The notes beneath the pieces are model-generated. The model had not been told where the DNA came from and searched no databases. It was given only the letters and a program-made list of their open reading frames with translations. From Solobacterium sp. (lineage in GTDB: Bacteria > Bacillota_I > Bacilli_A > Erysipelotrichales > Erysipelotrichaceae): 63,560 nucleotides of DNA. The stretch is taken from positions 1 to 63,560 of the forward strand of contig JAILCN010000030.1 in the NCBI GenBank assembly GCA_024680365.1, given 5' to 3'. A program made the translations under genes and the position numbers. Each line of letters begins with the position of its first letter. The first letter of the stretch is position 1. Shown here piece by piece: positions 52,268 through 60,926 of this stretch.

Positions 52268-53202
52268 AGAAGATCAGAGATTTTCAGGAAAAAGACAGGC
52301 TGACAATGCCGCTTCTTGTCAAAGAAGTGAAAAACGGAACGACAAATAAAGGCGCTCCGTATCTTTCCGTGATCGTTCAGGACAGCAGCGGCACGATCGA
52401 CGGCAAGTTCTGGGATGTCAAGCCGGAAGATCAGAAGACGATCAAAACCGGCAGGATCGTAACCTTCTGGTTCGATGTGCTGCTGTATAACCAGAATCTG
52501 CAGCTGCGCATTACCAGAGCGGAACCGGCTTCCCCGGCAGAAGTGAATATGGAAGACTTCGTGATCGCCAGTGAGATCAGTGAAGAAACAAGAAAAAAAG
52601 ACCTGGACGCATATGTCCAGTCGATCGGCAATGAAAAACTCAGAAAACTTGTGACAGGCATGCTGGAGAAGGCCGGCGAACGCTTCTTTACCTACCCGGC
52701 AGCTTCCCGGATCCATCACAGCTTCCTTGGCGGTCTCTCGGAGCATTCTCTTTCCATGACAGCCATGGCGGATGAGGTCTGCACGCATTATCCGCAGCTC
52801 AACCGTGATCTTCTGATCGCCGGTGCTCTTGTGCATGATGTCGGCAAGATCGAAGAGATGAGCGGTCCGGTAACAACGGAATACACACTGAAGGGAAAAC
52901 TGGAAGGGCATATTTCGATCGGCAACGGCTGGCTGAGTGAGGTCGCGGAGAAGCTTCACCTGGAAGACAGTGAAGAAGCAGTTCTTCTGCATCATATGAT
53001 CCTGAGCCACCATGGTCATCTGGAATTTGGTTCACCGGTCGTTCCGATGCTGCAGGAGGCGGAAGTACTCTGCCTCATTGACAATCTCGACGCCCGCATG
53101 AATACGCTGAAACAGGCTCTGGCTGCCGTTGAGCCGGGTGAATGGACATCCAAGCTGTTCGCACTGGAAAACAGGCAGTTCTATAAGCCGAAGGGAGAAT
53201 AA
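52264..53202 (+). CDS. yhaM: 3'-5' exoribonuclease YhaM family
   Basis: This protein has an N-terminal OB-fold (MPLLVKEVKNGTTNKGAPYLSV, about residues 15-95) and a C-terminal HD phosphohydrolase domain. The metal motifs are HHSFLGGLSEHS and GALVHDVGKIEE (about residues 155-200). Length is 312 residues, as in B. subtilis YhaM. ATG 52264 overlaps the upstream stop (ATGA); the GTG three codons earlier in the track is less likely. It would degrade RNA, and possibly single-stranded DNA. Confidence 0.92.
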   Translation: MKKIRDFQEKDRLTMPLLVKEVKNGTTNKGAPYLSVIVQDSSGTIDGKFWDVKPEDQKTIKTGRIVTFWFDVLLYNQNLQLRITRAEPASPAEVNMEDFVIASEISEETRKKDLDAYVQSIGNEKLRKLVTGMLEKAGERFFTYPAASRIHHSFLGGLSEHSLSMTAMADEVCTHYPQLNRDLLIAGALVHDVGKIEEMSGPVTTEYTLKGKLEGHISIGNGWLSEVAEKLHLEDSEEAVLLHHMILSHHGHLEFGSPVVPMLQEAEVLCLIDNLDARMNTLKQALAAVEPGEWTSKLFALENRQFYKPKGE

Positions 53203-53205
53203 GGT

Positions 53206-54516
53206 ATGGAATGGAAACTCCCGGTTGTAAAGCTGGCACATAAAACATTGCAGAGATTCGGAAGGGGAGGTTCCTTCCCCGGTGAGATCGCTTTGCGGCT
53301 CGACCCGGATTTTATTGAAAAGGTAGAGATGCCGGAAATCGTTGTGATCGTCACCGGCACAAACGGCAAGACAACGACGTCCAATCTGATCGCTGACGCG
53401 ATGCGCCAGGCAGGTCTGAAGGTCATCAACAACCGCCGCGGCGACAACCTCAATGTCGGCATCGCGACACTGCTGGCTGCGAATGTCGACAGTCATTACA
53501 GAGTTCAGGCAGACGCTGCCGTGATCGAAGTGGATGAACTGACAGTATACAGACAGTTCAAAGCCCTGAAGCCGACGCATCTTGTCGTCAACAACTTCTT
53601 CCGCGATCAGCTGGACCGGGCAGGTGAAATGGAAACGATCATCCGCAAGATCCAGGAGGTGACAGAAGATTTTGAAGGTCATATTATTCTCAACGGCGAT
53701 GATCCCAATGTTCTCAGGATCGCAGATACCGCAAAGAAAGCGAGGATCCATTATTTCTCAGTCGCTGAGACCTCTGTCTCTTCAAAGACGACCGATGAAG
53801 CGTCGGAAGGAAAATTCTGTCCCCGCTGCGGCGCACCGCTGAAATATTCATACTATCAGTACAGTCATATCGGCAGATTCTGCTGTGAGAATGACGGCTT
53901 CGGAAAGATCGATCCGTATATCCAGATCCATGACGCTGATCTGGAAAGAGGCAGATTCATGTGTGACGGAAGAGAATTCCATGCCTTTATGAACACCATT
54001 TACGGCATCTATAACTGCGGTGCCGTACTGGCTGTCATGAAGACGATGGGACTGGATCCGGAAGCAGCTGACAGGACATTCAGCACCTTTGTGCTCAATG
54101 AAGGCAGAAATGAAGTATTCAATCTTTCCAGGCCGTGTGTGATCAATCTTGTCAAGAATCCGACCGGTGCCAATGAAGTGATGAAATACATCGTCGCTCA
54201 GCCCGGCGAGAAGAATCTCTGCATCTTCCTGAATGACAACGATCAGGACGGTCATGATGTCTCGTGGATCTGGGACGCACATTTTGAACGGCTGAACGTG
54301 CCTGAGATCAGGACGATCGTCTGTTCCGGACTGCGCGCGTATGACATGGCGCTGCGTCTGAAATATGAAGGACTGGATGACCGCATCACTGTCATTGAAG
54401 ACAGTACGGAAGCTGTCAGATGGCTGGATCACGCACATAAGAACAGCTTTATTATCGCGACGTATACGGCACTCCACCCAACCCGGGCAATACTGCGGAA
54501 GGAGGCACATCAATGA
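53206..54516 (+). CDS. murT: Lipid II isoglutaminyl synthase subunit MurT
   Basis: This Mur-ligase-like subunit activates the D-Glu carboxylate of lipid II so that ammonia from GatD can amidate it to D-isoglutamine. The ATP loop is VTGTNGKTTTSNL (about residues 46-58). A family-specific Cys4 zinc ribbon follows (CPRCGAPL and RFCCENDG, about 205-230). A DUF1727 C-terminal domain includes NDNDQDGHDVSWIWDAHFE. Length is 436 residues, standard. The start follows AAGGGAG, four bases after yhaM, and its end overlaps gatD. Confidence 0.96.
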   Translation: MEWKLPVVKLAHKTLQRFGRGGSFPGEIALRLDPDFIEKVEMPEIVVIVTGTNGKTTTSNLIADAMRQAGLKVINNRRGDNLNVGIATLLAANVDSHYRVQADAAVIEVDELTVYRQFKALKPTHLVVNNFFRDQLDRAGEMETIIRKIQEVTEDFEGHIILNGDDPNVLRIADTAKKARIHYFSVAETSVSSKTTDEASEGKFCPRCGAPLKYSYYQYSHIGRFCCENDGFGKIDPYIQIHDADLERGRFMCDGREFHAFMNTIYGIYNCGAVLAVMKTMGLDPEAADRTFSTFVLNEGRNEVFNLSRPCVINLVKNPTGANEVMKYIVAQPGEKNLCIFLNDNDQDGHDVSWIWDAHFERLNVPEIRTIVCSGLRAYDMALRLKYEGLDDRITVIEDSTEAVRWLDHAHKNSFIIATYTALHPTRAILRKEAHQ

Positions 54517-55244
54517 ATCTGAAGATACTGTGGATGTACCATGATCTGATGGATCTGTACGGAGACAAGGGAAATGCGGAAGTGCTCCGCTACCGTACGG
54601 AAAAAAGAGGCATTGAGTGCATTCTGGATACATGCACGATCGGTGAGAAGAAGGATATCGCTTCCTATGATCTGTTTTTCATGGGAGGCGGTGCGGACCG
54701 CGAGCAGAATCTGATCTACAAAGATCTTCTTTCCCGAAAAGATGCGATCAGAGACGCAATGGATCAGAAGACTGCGTTCCTGCTGATCTGCGGCGGCTAT
54801 CAGCTGTTCGGCAAATACTATAAAGACCAGGACGGCAAGGTGATCGAAGCTCTCGGCTTCTTTGACTACTATACAGAAGCCAGCGACCGTGACCACCGCT
54901 GCATCGGCAACATCGCCCTCGAAACAGAACTGGACGGAAAGAAGTTTATGGCTGTCGGGTTTGAGAATCACGGCGGTCAGACAAAAAATGTTGCCAGTCC
55001 GTTCGGCAAGGTGCTCTCCGGACACGGCAACGAATACAAGAGTCCGTATGAAGGCTTCAAGACAGATACCGTACTGGCGACGTATATGCACGGACCGCTG
55101 CTGCCGAAGAATCCGATGATCGCTGACGCCGTCATCGCCAGAGCGCTTCGCAGGCGGTACGGGGAAGTGGAGCTTGCTCCGCTGGATGATACGCTGGAGA
55201 ATAAGGCGAGAGAAGTGATGCTGAAGAGGCTTCACGTCATATGA
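54513..55244 (+). CDS. gatD: Lipid II isoglutaminyl synthase glutaminase subunit GatD
   Basis: This class I glutamine amidotransferase supplies ammonia to MurT. The nucleophile is Cys93 in LLICGGYQLFG; the catalytic histidine is in YMHGPLLPKNP near residue 193. Family text also includes MYHDLMDLYGDKGN. Length is 243 residues. It overlaps murT by four bases, matching the one-to-one complex. It ends at a bidirectional terminator. Confidence 0.96.
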   Translation: MNLKILWMYHDLMDLYGDKGNAEVLRYRTEKRGIECILDTCTIGEKKDIASYDLFFMGGGADREQNLIYKDLLSRKDAIRDAMDQKTAFLLICGGYQLFGKYYKDQDGKVIEALGFFDYYTEASDRDHRCIGNIALETELDGKKFMAVGFENHGGQTKNVASPFGKVLSGHGNEYKSPYEGFKTDTVLATYMHGPLLPKNPMIADAVIARALRRRYGEVELAPLDDTLENKAREVMLKRLHVI

Positions 55245-55246
55245 TC

Positions 55247-55275
55247 AAAAAAACACTGCTGAGCAGTGTTTTTAT
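55247..55275. terminator. Bidirectional terminator between gatD and HIT gene
   Basis: AAACACTGC-tga-GCAGTGTTT has T residues on the plus strand and a long A run on the other side. Confidence 0.85.
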
Positions 55276-55670
55276 TCGGCTGTGATCTTCTTCAGCACTT
55301 CGTCAAGATCCTGTTCAGGAGAAGGATCGAAGCGGAGAATGAGGGAATCATTCTCATCATAGCGGGGAATGATATGGAAATGCAGGTGGGGGACCGTCTG
55401 GCCGGCTGCTTCGTTGCAGTTGGTCAGGATGTTGATTCCGGCTGCTCCGGTGTTTTTCATGATCTTTCCCGCCAGTCTCTTCGCTGTCTTCATGCAGAGC
55501 GCTGCTGTTTCTTCGTCAGCTTCAATGATATTTGCGAAGTGTTTCTTCGGCATGACAAGGGTATGTCCGTACGTGACCTGGGAGATGTCCAGGATCGCCA
55601 GAACGTTCTCGTCCTCATATACTGTTTTGGACGGGATTTTATGATCGATAATATCGCAGAAAATGCACAT
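55272..55670 (-). CDS. hit: HIT-family nucleotide hydrolase
   Basis: This 132-residue protein starts at 55670 after AGGAGG, not 21 codons upstream as in the track. It begins MCIFCDIIDHKIPSKTVYED, has GHTLVMPKKH and the histidine triad HLHFHIIPR near residues 95-103. HIT proteins of this type hydrolyse adenosine phosphoramidates or dinucleoside phosphates. It lies downstream of two prsA-like genes on the same strand; in Bacillus hit also neighbours prsA. Confidence 0.93.
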   Translation of the reverse strand: MCIFCDIIDHKIPSKTVYEDENVLAILDISQVTYGHTLVMPKKHFANIIEADEETAALCMKTAKRLAGKIMKNTGAAGINILTNCNEAAGQTVPHLHFHIIPRYDENDSLILRFDPSPEQDLDEVLKKITAE

Positions 55671-55739
55671 GTTCAGATTCCTCCTGTTTCCGATTATATC
55701 ACGATGCAGAGAAAAATGCCGCAGGCGCGGCATTTTGAA

Positions 55740-56630
55740 TTACTTGGTTTCTGCAGGTGTTTCTTTCATGTCCTGAACAAGGTTGTCCGGATAATCCGCA
55801 GCGACAGCGTCATAGATCGTCTTGTCATAGACATGGAATCCGTACTTCTTGAACCAGAATGTTGTGGAATCATTCTCAACGTTTGTGATGCTGCTGAGAG
55901 TGGTGACTGCTTCGTCCTTGAATGTGGAAGCGTCATTCTTGTCAACTCTGAGAACAGCGTATTCGCTGCTGTCAGAAGATGCTGTCATGATCCAGCCTTC
56001 TTCCGGCTTGGCGCTTGTCAGAACGGACTTGACCATCGCGTCGAGTGATGTTTCGATCGTATAGATCTGAGAGTCGCCCTTGCTGGAGGAATTGTGTCCC
56101 TTGGCTGCGTCAGCCGGAGATTTGGAACCGTCCTTCAGTTCGCTCAGCGCTGCTTCAGCGTCTTCCTTGGCGGTGAATGTCAGAACTGTTGCCTTGACCG
56201 GCTTGTATCTGGCTGTCAGTTCATCAAACTTCTCGTTGATGTACTTCTTGATGAGTTCATCTGCCTGCAGGGAAGGGATCAGATAATCTGTGACATAAGA
56301 TTCCTTTGTCATGTTGTTCTGCTCGAGATAAGCAGTGAAGGAATCTCCGTAATATGCGATGTACGCTTCCAGTGTGGACTGGGCGTCTTTCTTCATGTCT
56401 TCCGTGACTTCAACTTCTTTTTCGGCAATGAACTTTGTCGCGTTGTTGACTGCGACAGAAGCACCGCTGGAAGCTTTCATCATGTTGTAGACTGTTCCTT
56501 TTGTAACGTTGACAGAGCCGACGGAGAAGAGGACTGTGGAGCTGTCCTTCAGCTTGGCGGTTGCGTCTGTGCATCCGCTCAGTACAGCAAGCATCAGTGC
56601 TGATGCAAGTAATGTATTTGTCTTTTTCAT
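55740..56630 (-). CDS. PrsA-like foldase lipoprotein
   Basis: This 296-residue protein has a lipoprotein signal (LMLAVLSGCTD, Cys near residue 18); ATG 56630 follows GAGGTGG. The body follows the PrsA/SurA plan, a helical chaperone domain around a parvulin-like core. The core (VLTFTAKEDAEAALSELKDGS onward) is divergent, so prolyl isomerase activity is doubtful. It would help exported proteins fold outside the membrane. The gene starts 10 bases after the stop of a second PrsA-like gene, so they form one operon. Confidence 0.82.
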   Translation of the reverse strand: MKKTNTLLASALMLAVLSGCTDATAKLKDSSTVLFSVGSVNVTKGTVYNMMKASSGASVAVNNATKFIAEKEVEVTEDMKKDAQSTLEAYIAYYGDSFTAYLEQNNMTKESYVTDYLIPSLQADELIKKYINEKFDELTARYKPVKATVLTFTAKEDAEAALSELKDGSKSPADAAKGHNSSSKGDSQIYTIETSLDAMVKSVLTSAKPEEGWIMTASSDSSEYAVLRVDKNDASTFKDEAVTTLSSITNVENDSTTFWFKKYGFHVYDKTIYDAVAADYPDNLVQDMKETPAETK

Positions 56631-56640
56631 TCTGGCCACC

Positions 56641-57624
56641 TCAGTTTTTCTTTTCTGCATCATCAATGCCGAATGCAGTTCTGACTGCCTTTTCGAGTTC
56701 TTCATTGCCCTTGAAGTCAATGCCGATCTCCTGGCCTTTTTCCCATAACGCCGTATTTGCAAGTGTTGTGTCATATCCGGTGATCAGGTTCAGATACGGA
56801 TCTTCTGTCTCAGAGCTGGCTTCGAGGGTTTCCTGTGTCGCAGCCGTGCACTTGATCTTGAAATAACCGAACTGAGCTGATTTGACCCAGTCGCTGACCT
56901 GTCCTTCGGAAAGAGCCATAGCAGCTTCGAAGAATGTAGAGTCAAGTGTGGAAGTGTTCTTGTCGATCACGCCGAGATCGCCGCCTTTTTCTTTGGCAGC
57001 ATCATCTTCTGTATATTCAGAAGCAACTTCAGCGAATTCTTTCTTTTCAGCCAGTGCCTTGTCGACAGAATCCATCTTTGCTTTTTCTGTCGCTGTCGGT
57101 TCTTCCGTGACGTTCTTTGAATCATCGAATTTGACCAGGATGTAGGAGATCCTGCGGATCTTGAGATCATCGAAGTGTGCCTTGGCATAATCCGCAGCGA
57201 TCTGATCCATCTTTTCCTGGAAGATCAGATATTCTTCCAGATCCGTGAAGCCGGTGGAAGAAAGATCAGATGCCAGTTTGCTTTCATAATCGGCTCCGTA
57301 ATTGGATTTGTAGTCAGAGATGATGGACGCAGCCTGTTTGGATGCCTTATCCTTCATTTCGTTTGTTGTTTTGATCGCAGAGTCTGATACAGCTCTCTGG
57401 AACTGATTGACGACTGTAGATGTTCCGCTTGTTTTATACAGATCATCGTAGAACTGCGCGGCTGTCACATCGGAATCTCCGACGGTGTAAACGACATCCT
57501 CGCCGTTTACTGTTTTTCCTTTTAATTTGCCTTTGTTTGTATCGTAAATATAGAAGATGGTCATGCCGAGAAATGCGACGATCACCAGAGATACAAACCA
57601 GTTTTTCTTAAGAAATGTTCCCAT
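56641..57624 (-). CDS. Membrane-anchored PrsA-like peptidyl-prolyl isomerase
   Basis: This 327-residue protein starts at 57624 after GGGAGG. It has an N-terminal transmembrane helix (WFVSLVIVAFLGMTIFYIY) but no lipobox cysteine, so it is anchored by the helix. A SurA-like helical region flanks a recognisable parvulin domain: RRISYILVKF, EFAEVASEYTEDDAAKEKGGDLG and LSEGQVSDWVKSAQFGYFKI (about residues 150-265). It is probably a foldase acting on SecDF-exported proteins. It is the first gene of a two-gene operon. Confidence 0.88.
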   Translation of the reverse strand: MGTFLKKNWFVSLVIVAFLGMTIFYIYDTNKGKLKGKTVNGEDVVYTVGDSDVTAAQFYDDLYKTSGTSTVVNQFQRAVSDSAIKTTNEMKDKASKQAASIISDYKSNYGADYESKLASDLSSTGFTDLEEYLIFQEKMDQIAADYAKAHFDDLKIRRISYILVKFDDSKNVTEEPTATEKAKMDSVDKALAEKKEFAEVASEYTEDDAAKEKGGDLGVIDKNTSTLDSTFFEAAMALSEGQVSDWVKSAQFGYFKIKCTAATQETLEASSETEDPYLNLITGYDTTLANTALWEKGQEIGIDFKGNEELEKAVRTAFGIDDAEKKN

Positions 57625-57637
57625 AACGCCTCCCTCA

Positions 57638-57676
57638 TAAAAAAAACGCCATTTCATTATAGGATATGAAGGCGTC
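57638..57676 (-). terminator. Terminator of the small gene, with prsA promoter in its loop
   Basis: On the minus strand ACGCC-TTCAT-atcctata-ATGAA-(at)-GGCGT is followed by eight T residues. Confidence 0.75.
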
Positions 57677-57684
57677 TTTTGCAA
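57656..57684 (-). promoter_or_regulatory. Promoter of the prsA-like operon
   Basis: On the minus strand TTGCAA, 17 bases and TATAAT lie 32 bases before the start codon. The -10 box is inside the terminator hairpin of the upstream gene. Confidence 0.7.
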
Positions 57685-57712
57685 TTTTGGAATCTGAAGT
57701 TTTGCTGAACTT

Positions 57713-57949
57713 TTAGCGGCGGACAAGAATTCCGTCTTCAAAGGGAATCACCTGAAAACTGCTTTTCGGCAGTCCGCATGTTTCGGAAAGGAACACGGAC
57801 AGCTGTTTTCCGGAAAGTTCTGACGTTCCCTCATAGATCCTGCCGGATGTTCTTGCCCATTTGCCCACGGTTGAAAGCTGCTCGGCAGGAATACTCTGGA
57901 TCGGCAGATGATCATGAAACTGAATATAATATTTTCTGTTCTGCGGCAT
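57713..57949 (-). CDS. Small hypothetical protein
   Basis: This 78-residue protein starts at 57949 after GAGGATAA, preceded by TGC-TATACT (an extended -10 at 57969-57974, minus strand). The sequence (MPQNRKYYIQFHDHLPIQSIP, ending FEDGILVRR) has no membrane segment and no motif I recognise. A good ribosome binding site, promoter and own terminator make it a likely real gene. Confidence 0.65.
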   Translation of the reverse strand: MPQNRKYYIQFHDHLPIQSIPAEQLSTVGKWARTSGRIYEGTSELSGKQLSVFLSETCGLPKSSFQVIPFEDGILVRR

Positions 57950-58029
57950 ATTTATTATCCTCAATTACAGTATAGCAGATGCTGCCGGAATACACAGAAA
58001 TAGTATTACAACACGAAACAATAAAATGA

Positions 58030-58038
58030 TGATATAAT
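58030..58038 (+). promoter_or_regulatory. Extended -10 promoter of the suf operon
   Basis: TGATATAAT lies 25 bases before the sufC start codon. No IscR-like or other operator was recognised. Confidence 0.6.
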
Positions 58039-58063
58039 CCACTCCGGAGCTAAGGTGACAGCA

Positions 58064-58903
58064 ATGAAAAAATTAGAAATTAAAGATCTTTGTGTAAATG
58101 TTGAAGGCAAGCAGATCCTGAACGGCGTCAGTCTGACCGTTGGAGAAAACGAAGTGCATGCCCTGATGGGGCCGAACGGCAACGGCAAATCCACACTGCT
58201 TGCGGCAATTATGGGACATCCCAAATATGAAATTACAGGCGGAAGCATTGTATATGACGGAAAGGATCTTCTGGAGATGCCTGTCAATGAGCGCAGCATC
58301 GCCGGTCTCTTCCTTGCCATGCAGTATCCGCAGGAGATCCCCGGCGTTACAAACAGCGACTTCCTGAGAGCCGCGATGAATGTCAGAAGAGAACAGCCGG
58401 TATCCCTGTTCCGTTTCATCAAGGAAATGGAATCGACGATCAAGGAACTGGAAATGAAGGAAGACCTCGCACACCGTTTCCTGAACGAAGGATTCTCAGG
58501 CGGTGAAAAGAAGAGAAATGAGATCGTTCAGATGAAGCTTCTCAAACCGTCTCTTTCCATGCTGGATGAGATCGACAGCGGTCTGGACGTTGACGCGATC
58601 CGCATCGTCGCTGACGCGCTGAACAAACTGCGCAGCGAAACAGGCATGTCCATGATCGTTGTTTCCCATTACGAGCGTTTCCTGGAACTGATCAAACCGG
58701 AATTCACACATGTTCTGGTCGACGGCCGCATTATCATGAGCGGCGGTCCGGAACTTGCGGAAAAGATCGACAGGGAAGGCTACGACTGGATCTACCGCGA
58801 ATACGGCGTACAGCCGGCAGCTGAAGCAGCGAATGAAAAGACCCGCATTTCGCTTGGCGCATGCGCAGTCAGAGAATCTGTGAAAGGTGCTGAGCGGAAA
58901 TGA
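58064..58903 (+). CDS. sufC: Fe-S assembly ATPase SufC
   Basis: This ABC-type ATPase works with SufB and SufD to build iron-sulfur clusters. It has Walker A (MGPNGNGKST), the signature FSGGEKKRNEI, Walker B (SMLDEIDSGLD) and the switch histidine in VVSHYERFL. ATG 58064 follows AAGGTGA. At 279 residues it is about 30 longer than usual; the extra C-terminal tail (after YREYGVQP) has no known motif. Its stop overlaps sufD (ATGA). Confidence 0.95.
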   Translation: MKKLEIKDLCVNVEGKQILNGVSLTVGENEVHALMGPNGNGKSTLLAAIMGHPKYEITGGSIVYDGKDLLEMPVNERSIAGLFLAMQYPQEIPGVTNSDFLRAAMNVRREQPVSLFRFIKEMESTIKELEMKEDLAHRFLNEGFSGGEKKRNEIVQMKLLKPSLSMLDEIDSGLDVDAIRIVADALNKLRSETGMSMIVVSHYERFLELIKPEFTHVLVDGRIIMSGGPELAEKIDREGYDWIYREYGVQPAAEAANEKTRISLGACAVRESVKGAERK

Positions 58904-59706
58904 CACCGGTCCATGTAAATACAGACATCAGCGTTTCCCGCGGCTACAGTGAATATCTGATCGATTCGGAACGTGATCTGGAAGTGACGTTCCGCTTCCG
59001 CGAGAACTGTGATGTATTCGTGCGGATCAAAGACTGCCGGAATCTGAGAATACGGGCATTTGCGGATGCCGGCGTCAGAGCAGCGATCCTGTTCTGGAAT
59101 GATTCCGCATCGGAACTGAACGCAGATGAATCCTATGAAGTCATGCAGGATGCTTCGCTGACAGTTGCCTACTGTGAATGCAATGAGGGTGGAACAAAGC
59201 GCAGAACAAATGCCGTACTGAGACAGTCCGGCGCCTATGCGCTGGTCTCCTCCGCATCGCTTGTCAATACTTCCAAGCATTACGATATGATGGTCATCAA
59301 CGACGCGCCGCATACAGACGGCGAGATGAAGAACTACGCGGTCGTTCTGAAAGAAGGCCGGCTGATGATCGATGCCGTCGGCAAGATCATCAAAGGCGCA
59401 TACGGTTCCACCAGCCATCAGACATCACGGGCAATGAGCTTCGAAGAAGGACAGAAGACAACGATCCTTCCCGAGCTTCTGATCGATGAGAACGACGTTC
59501 AGGCAAGCCATGCCATGTCGATCGGCCGCATCGATGAAGACATACTGTACTACATGATGTCCCGCGGCATGAATATGCAGCAGTGCACATCTCTGATCTC
59601 CGCAGGCTATCTGATGCCTGTCACGGAAGTGATCGAAAACGATGAGCTGAAAGAGAAACTGCGCGGTGAGCTCGAAAGGAAAATGGCGGATCTATGTTCG
59701 ATGTAA
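58900..59706 (+). CDS. sufD: Fe-S assembly scaffold protein SufD, short form
   Basis: This protein is SufB/SufD-like: the beta-helix core and the conserved C-terminal segment (GKIIKGAYGSTSHQTSRAMSF, ENDVQASHAMSIGRIDEDILYYMMSRGM) are present. At 268 residues it lacks much of the N-terminal region of classical SufD (about 400 or more). It would pair with SufB on SufC. It overlaps sufC by four bases and sufS by 13. Confidence 0.9.
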   Translation: MTPVHVNTDISVSRGYSEYLIDSERDLEVTFRFRENCDVFVRIKDCRNLRIRAFADAGVRAAILFWNDSASELNADESYEVMQDASLTVAYCECNEGGTKRRTNAVLRQSGAYALVSSASLVNTSKHYDMMVINDAPHTDGEMKNYAVVLKEGRLMIDAVGKIIKGAYGSTSHQTSRAMSFEEGQKTTILPELLIDENDVQASHAMSIGRIDEDILYYMMSRGMNMQQCTSLISAGYLMPVTEVIENDELKEKLRGELERKMADLCSM

Positions 59707-60911
59707 ACGAAATCAGAAAAGACTTTCCGATGCTGGTGAACAGAAGCGACCTGGTCTATTTTGATAACGCCGCCACAACATACAAGCCGAAACAGGTGAT
59801 CGATGCAGTGACCGGATTTTATACCGGATATACATCAAACGTGGAACGCGGAGACTATGAGACCGCAGTCAGAGCTGACAGGGCATATGACAATACCCGC
59901 AGCGTGATCGCGCGTCTGATCAACTGTGAGCCCCGTGAAGTGGCATTCCTTTCCAATGTCACGGAAGTTCTCAATCAGATCGCTTACAGTCTCGGCAGAG
60001 ATCTGAAGGAAGGCGACGTGATCCTCACCAGCAAGGCTGAACATGCCAGCAATCTGCTGCCGTGGTTCCGTCTGGCGAAGGAGAAGGGCGTAAAGGTCGA
60101 ATACGTGCCGGTGGATGCCCAGGGCGTCTGCCATATCGAAGATTTCCGCAATGCGCTGCATGAGGGCGTGAAGATCGTTTCCCTGGCGATGGTAACAAAT
60201 GTTCTCGGTTCGCTGCAGCCGATCAGAGAGATCACGGAAGCTGCCCATGCGGCAGGCGCTGTGATGGTCGTGGACGGCGCGCAGAGCGTTCCCCATATGC
60301 CGGTCGACGTGAAAGACCTGGATATTGACTTCCTTGGCTTCTCCAGCCATAAGATGTGCGGTCCGGACGGCGTCGGCGTATTGTACGGCAAATATGAGCA
60401 TCTTGCGAAAATGGAACCGCTGTGTCTCGGAGGCGGCATGAACGCCAGATACCATTCCGACGGCAGCGTGATCCTCAAAGACGCACCGATCCGTTTTGAA
60501 GCGGGTACTCCGAATATCGAAGGCGTGATCGGCCTTGGCGCGGCAGCGGAATATCTGATGTCTGTCGGCATGGAAAACATCAGGGCGTATGAAGCAGATC
60601 TCAGGGCATATATCGCGGCAGGGATCCGGAAGATGGATCATATTCAGTTCTTCAATCCGGATAACCTGAACGGACCTGTGACATTCAATGCCAGAGATGT
60701 ATTCGCGCAGGATGCTGCAGGGTATCTTGGCAGTAAAAAGATCTGCGTCAGAAGCGGCAATCACTGTGCCAAGATCCTGCACGAAGTGATCGGTACAGAT
60801 CAGACCGTACGGGCATCACTGTATTTTTACAACACAAAAGAAGAAGCGGACAGATTCCTGGAAGCCTGTGAAGGCATTACCCTTGAGAATGCCATCGGCA
60901 TCTTCTTCTGA
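59694..60911 (+). CDS. sufS: Cysteine desulfurase SufS
   Basis: This PLP enzyme takes sulfur from cysteine as a persulfide. PLP lysine is Lys220 in GFSSHKMCGPDGVGVL. The catalytic Cys358 lies in RSGNHCAK, the short-loop form typical of group II SufS. The N-terminus is IRKDFPMLVN and YFDNAATTYKP. Length is 405 residues. The start overlaps the sufD end, and sufU follows after 15 bases; SufU accepts the sulfur. Confidence 0.96.
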   Translation: MFDVNEIRKDFPMLVNRSDLVYFDNAATTYKPKQVIDAVTGFYTGYTSNVERGDYETAVRADRAYDNTRSVIARLINCEPREVAFLSNVTEVLNQIAYSLGRDLKEGDVILTSKAEHASNLLPWFRLAKEKGVKVEYVPVDAQGVCHIEDFRNALHEGVKIVSLAMVTNVLGSLQPIREITEAAHAAGAVMVVDGAQSVPHMPVDVKDLDIDFLGFSSHKMCGPDGVGVLYGKYEHLAKMEPLCLGGGMNARYHSDGSVILKDAPIRFEAGTPNIEGVIGLGAAAEYLMSVGMENIRAYEADLRAYIAAGIRKMDHIQFFNPDNLNGPVTFNARDVFAQDAAGYLGSKKICVRSGNHCAKILHEVIGTDQTVRASLYFYNTKEEADRFLEACEGITLENAIGIFF

Positions 60912-60926
60912 GCAGGAGGTTTACTT

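Noticed and set aside
55266-56048. 260-residue plus-strand ORF opposite the HIT and PrsA-like genes
   Set aside because: The minus strand holds clear HIT and foldase genes with ribosome binding sites; the plus-strand frame has no domain.
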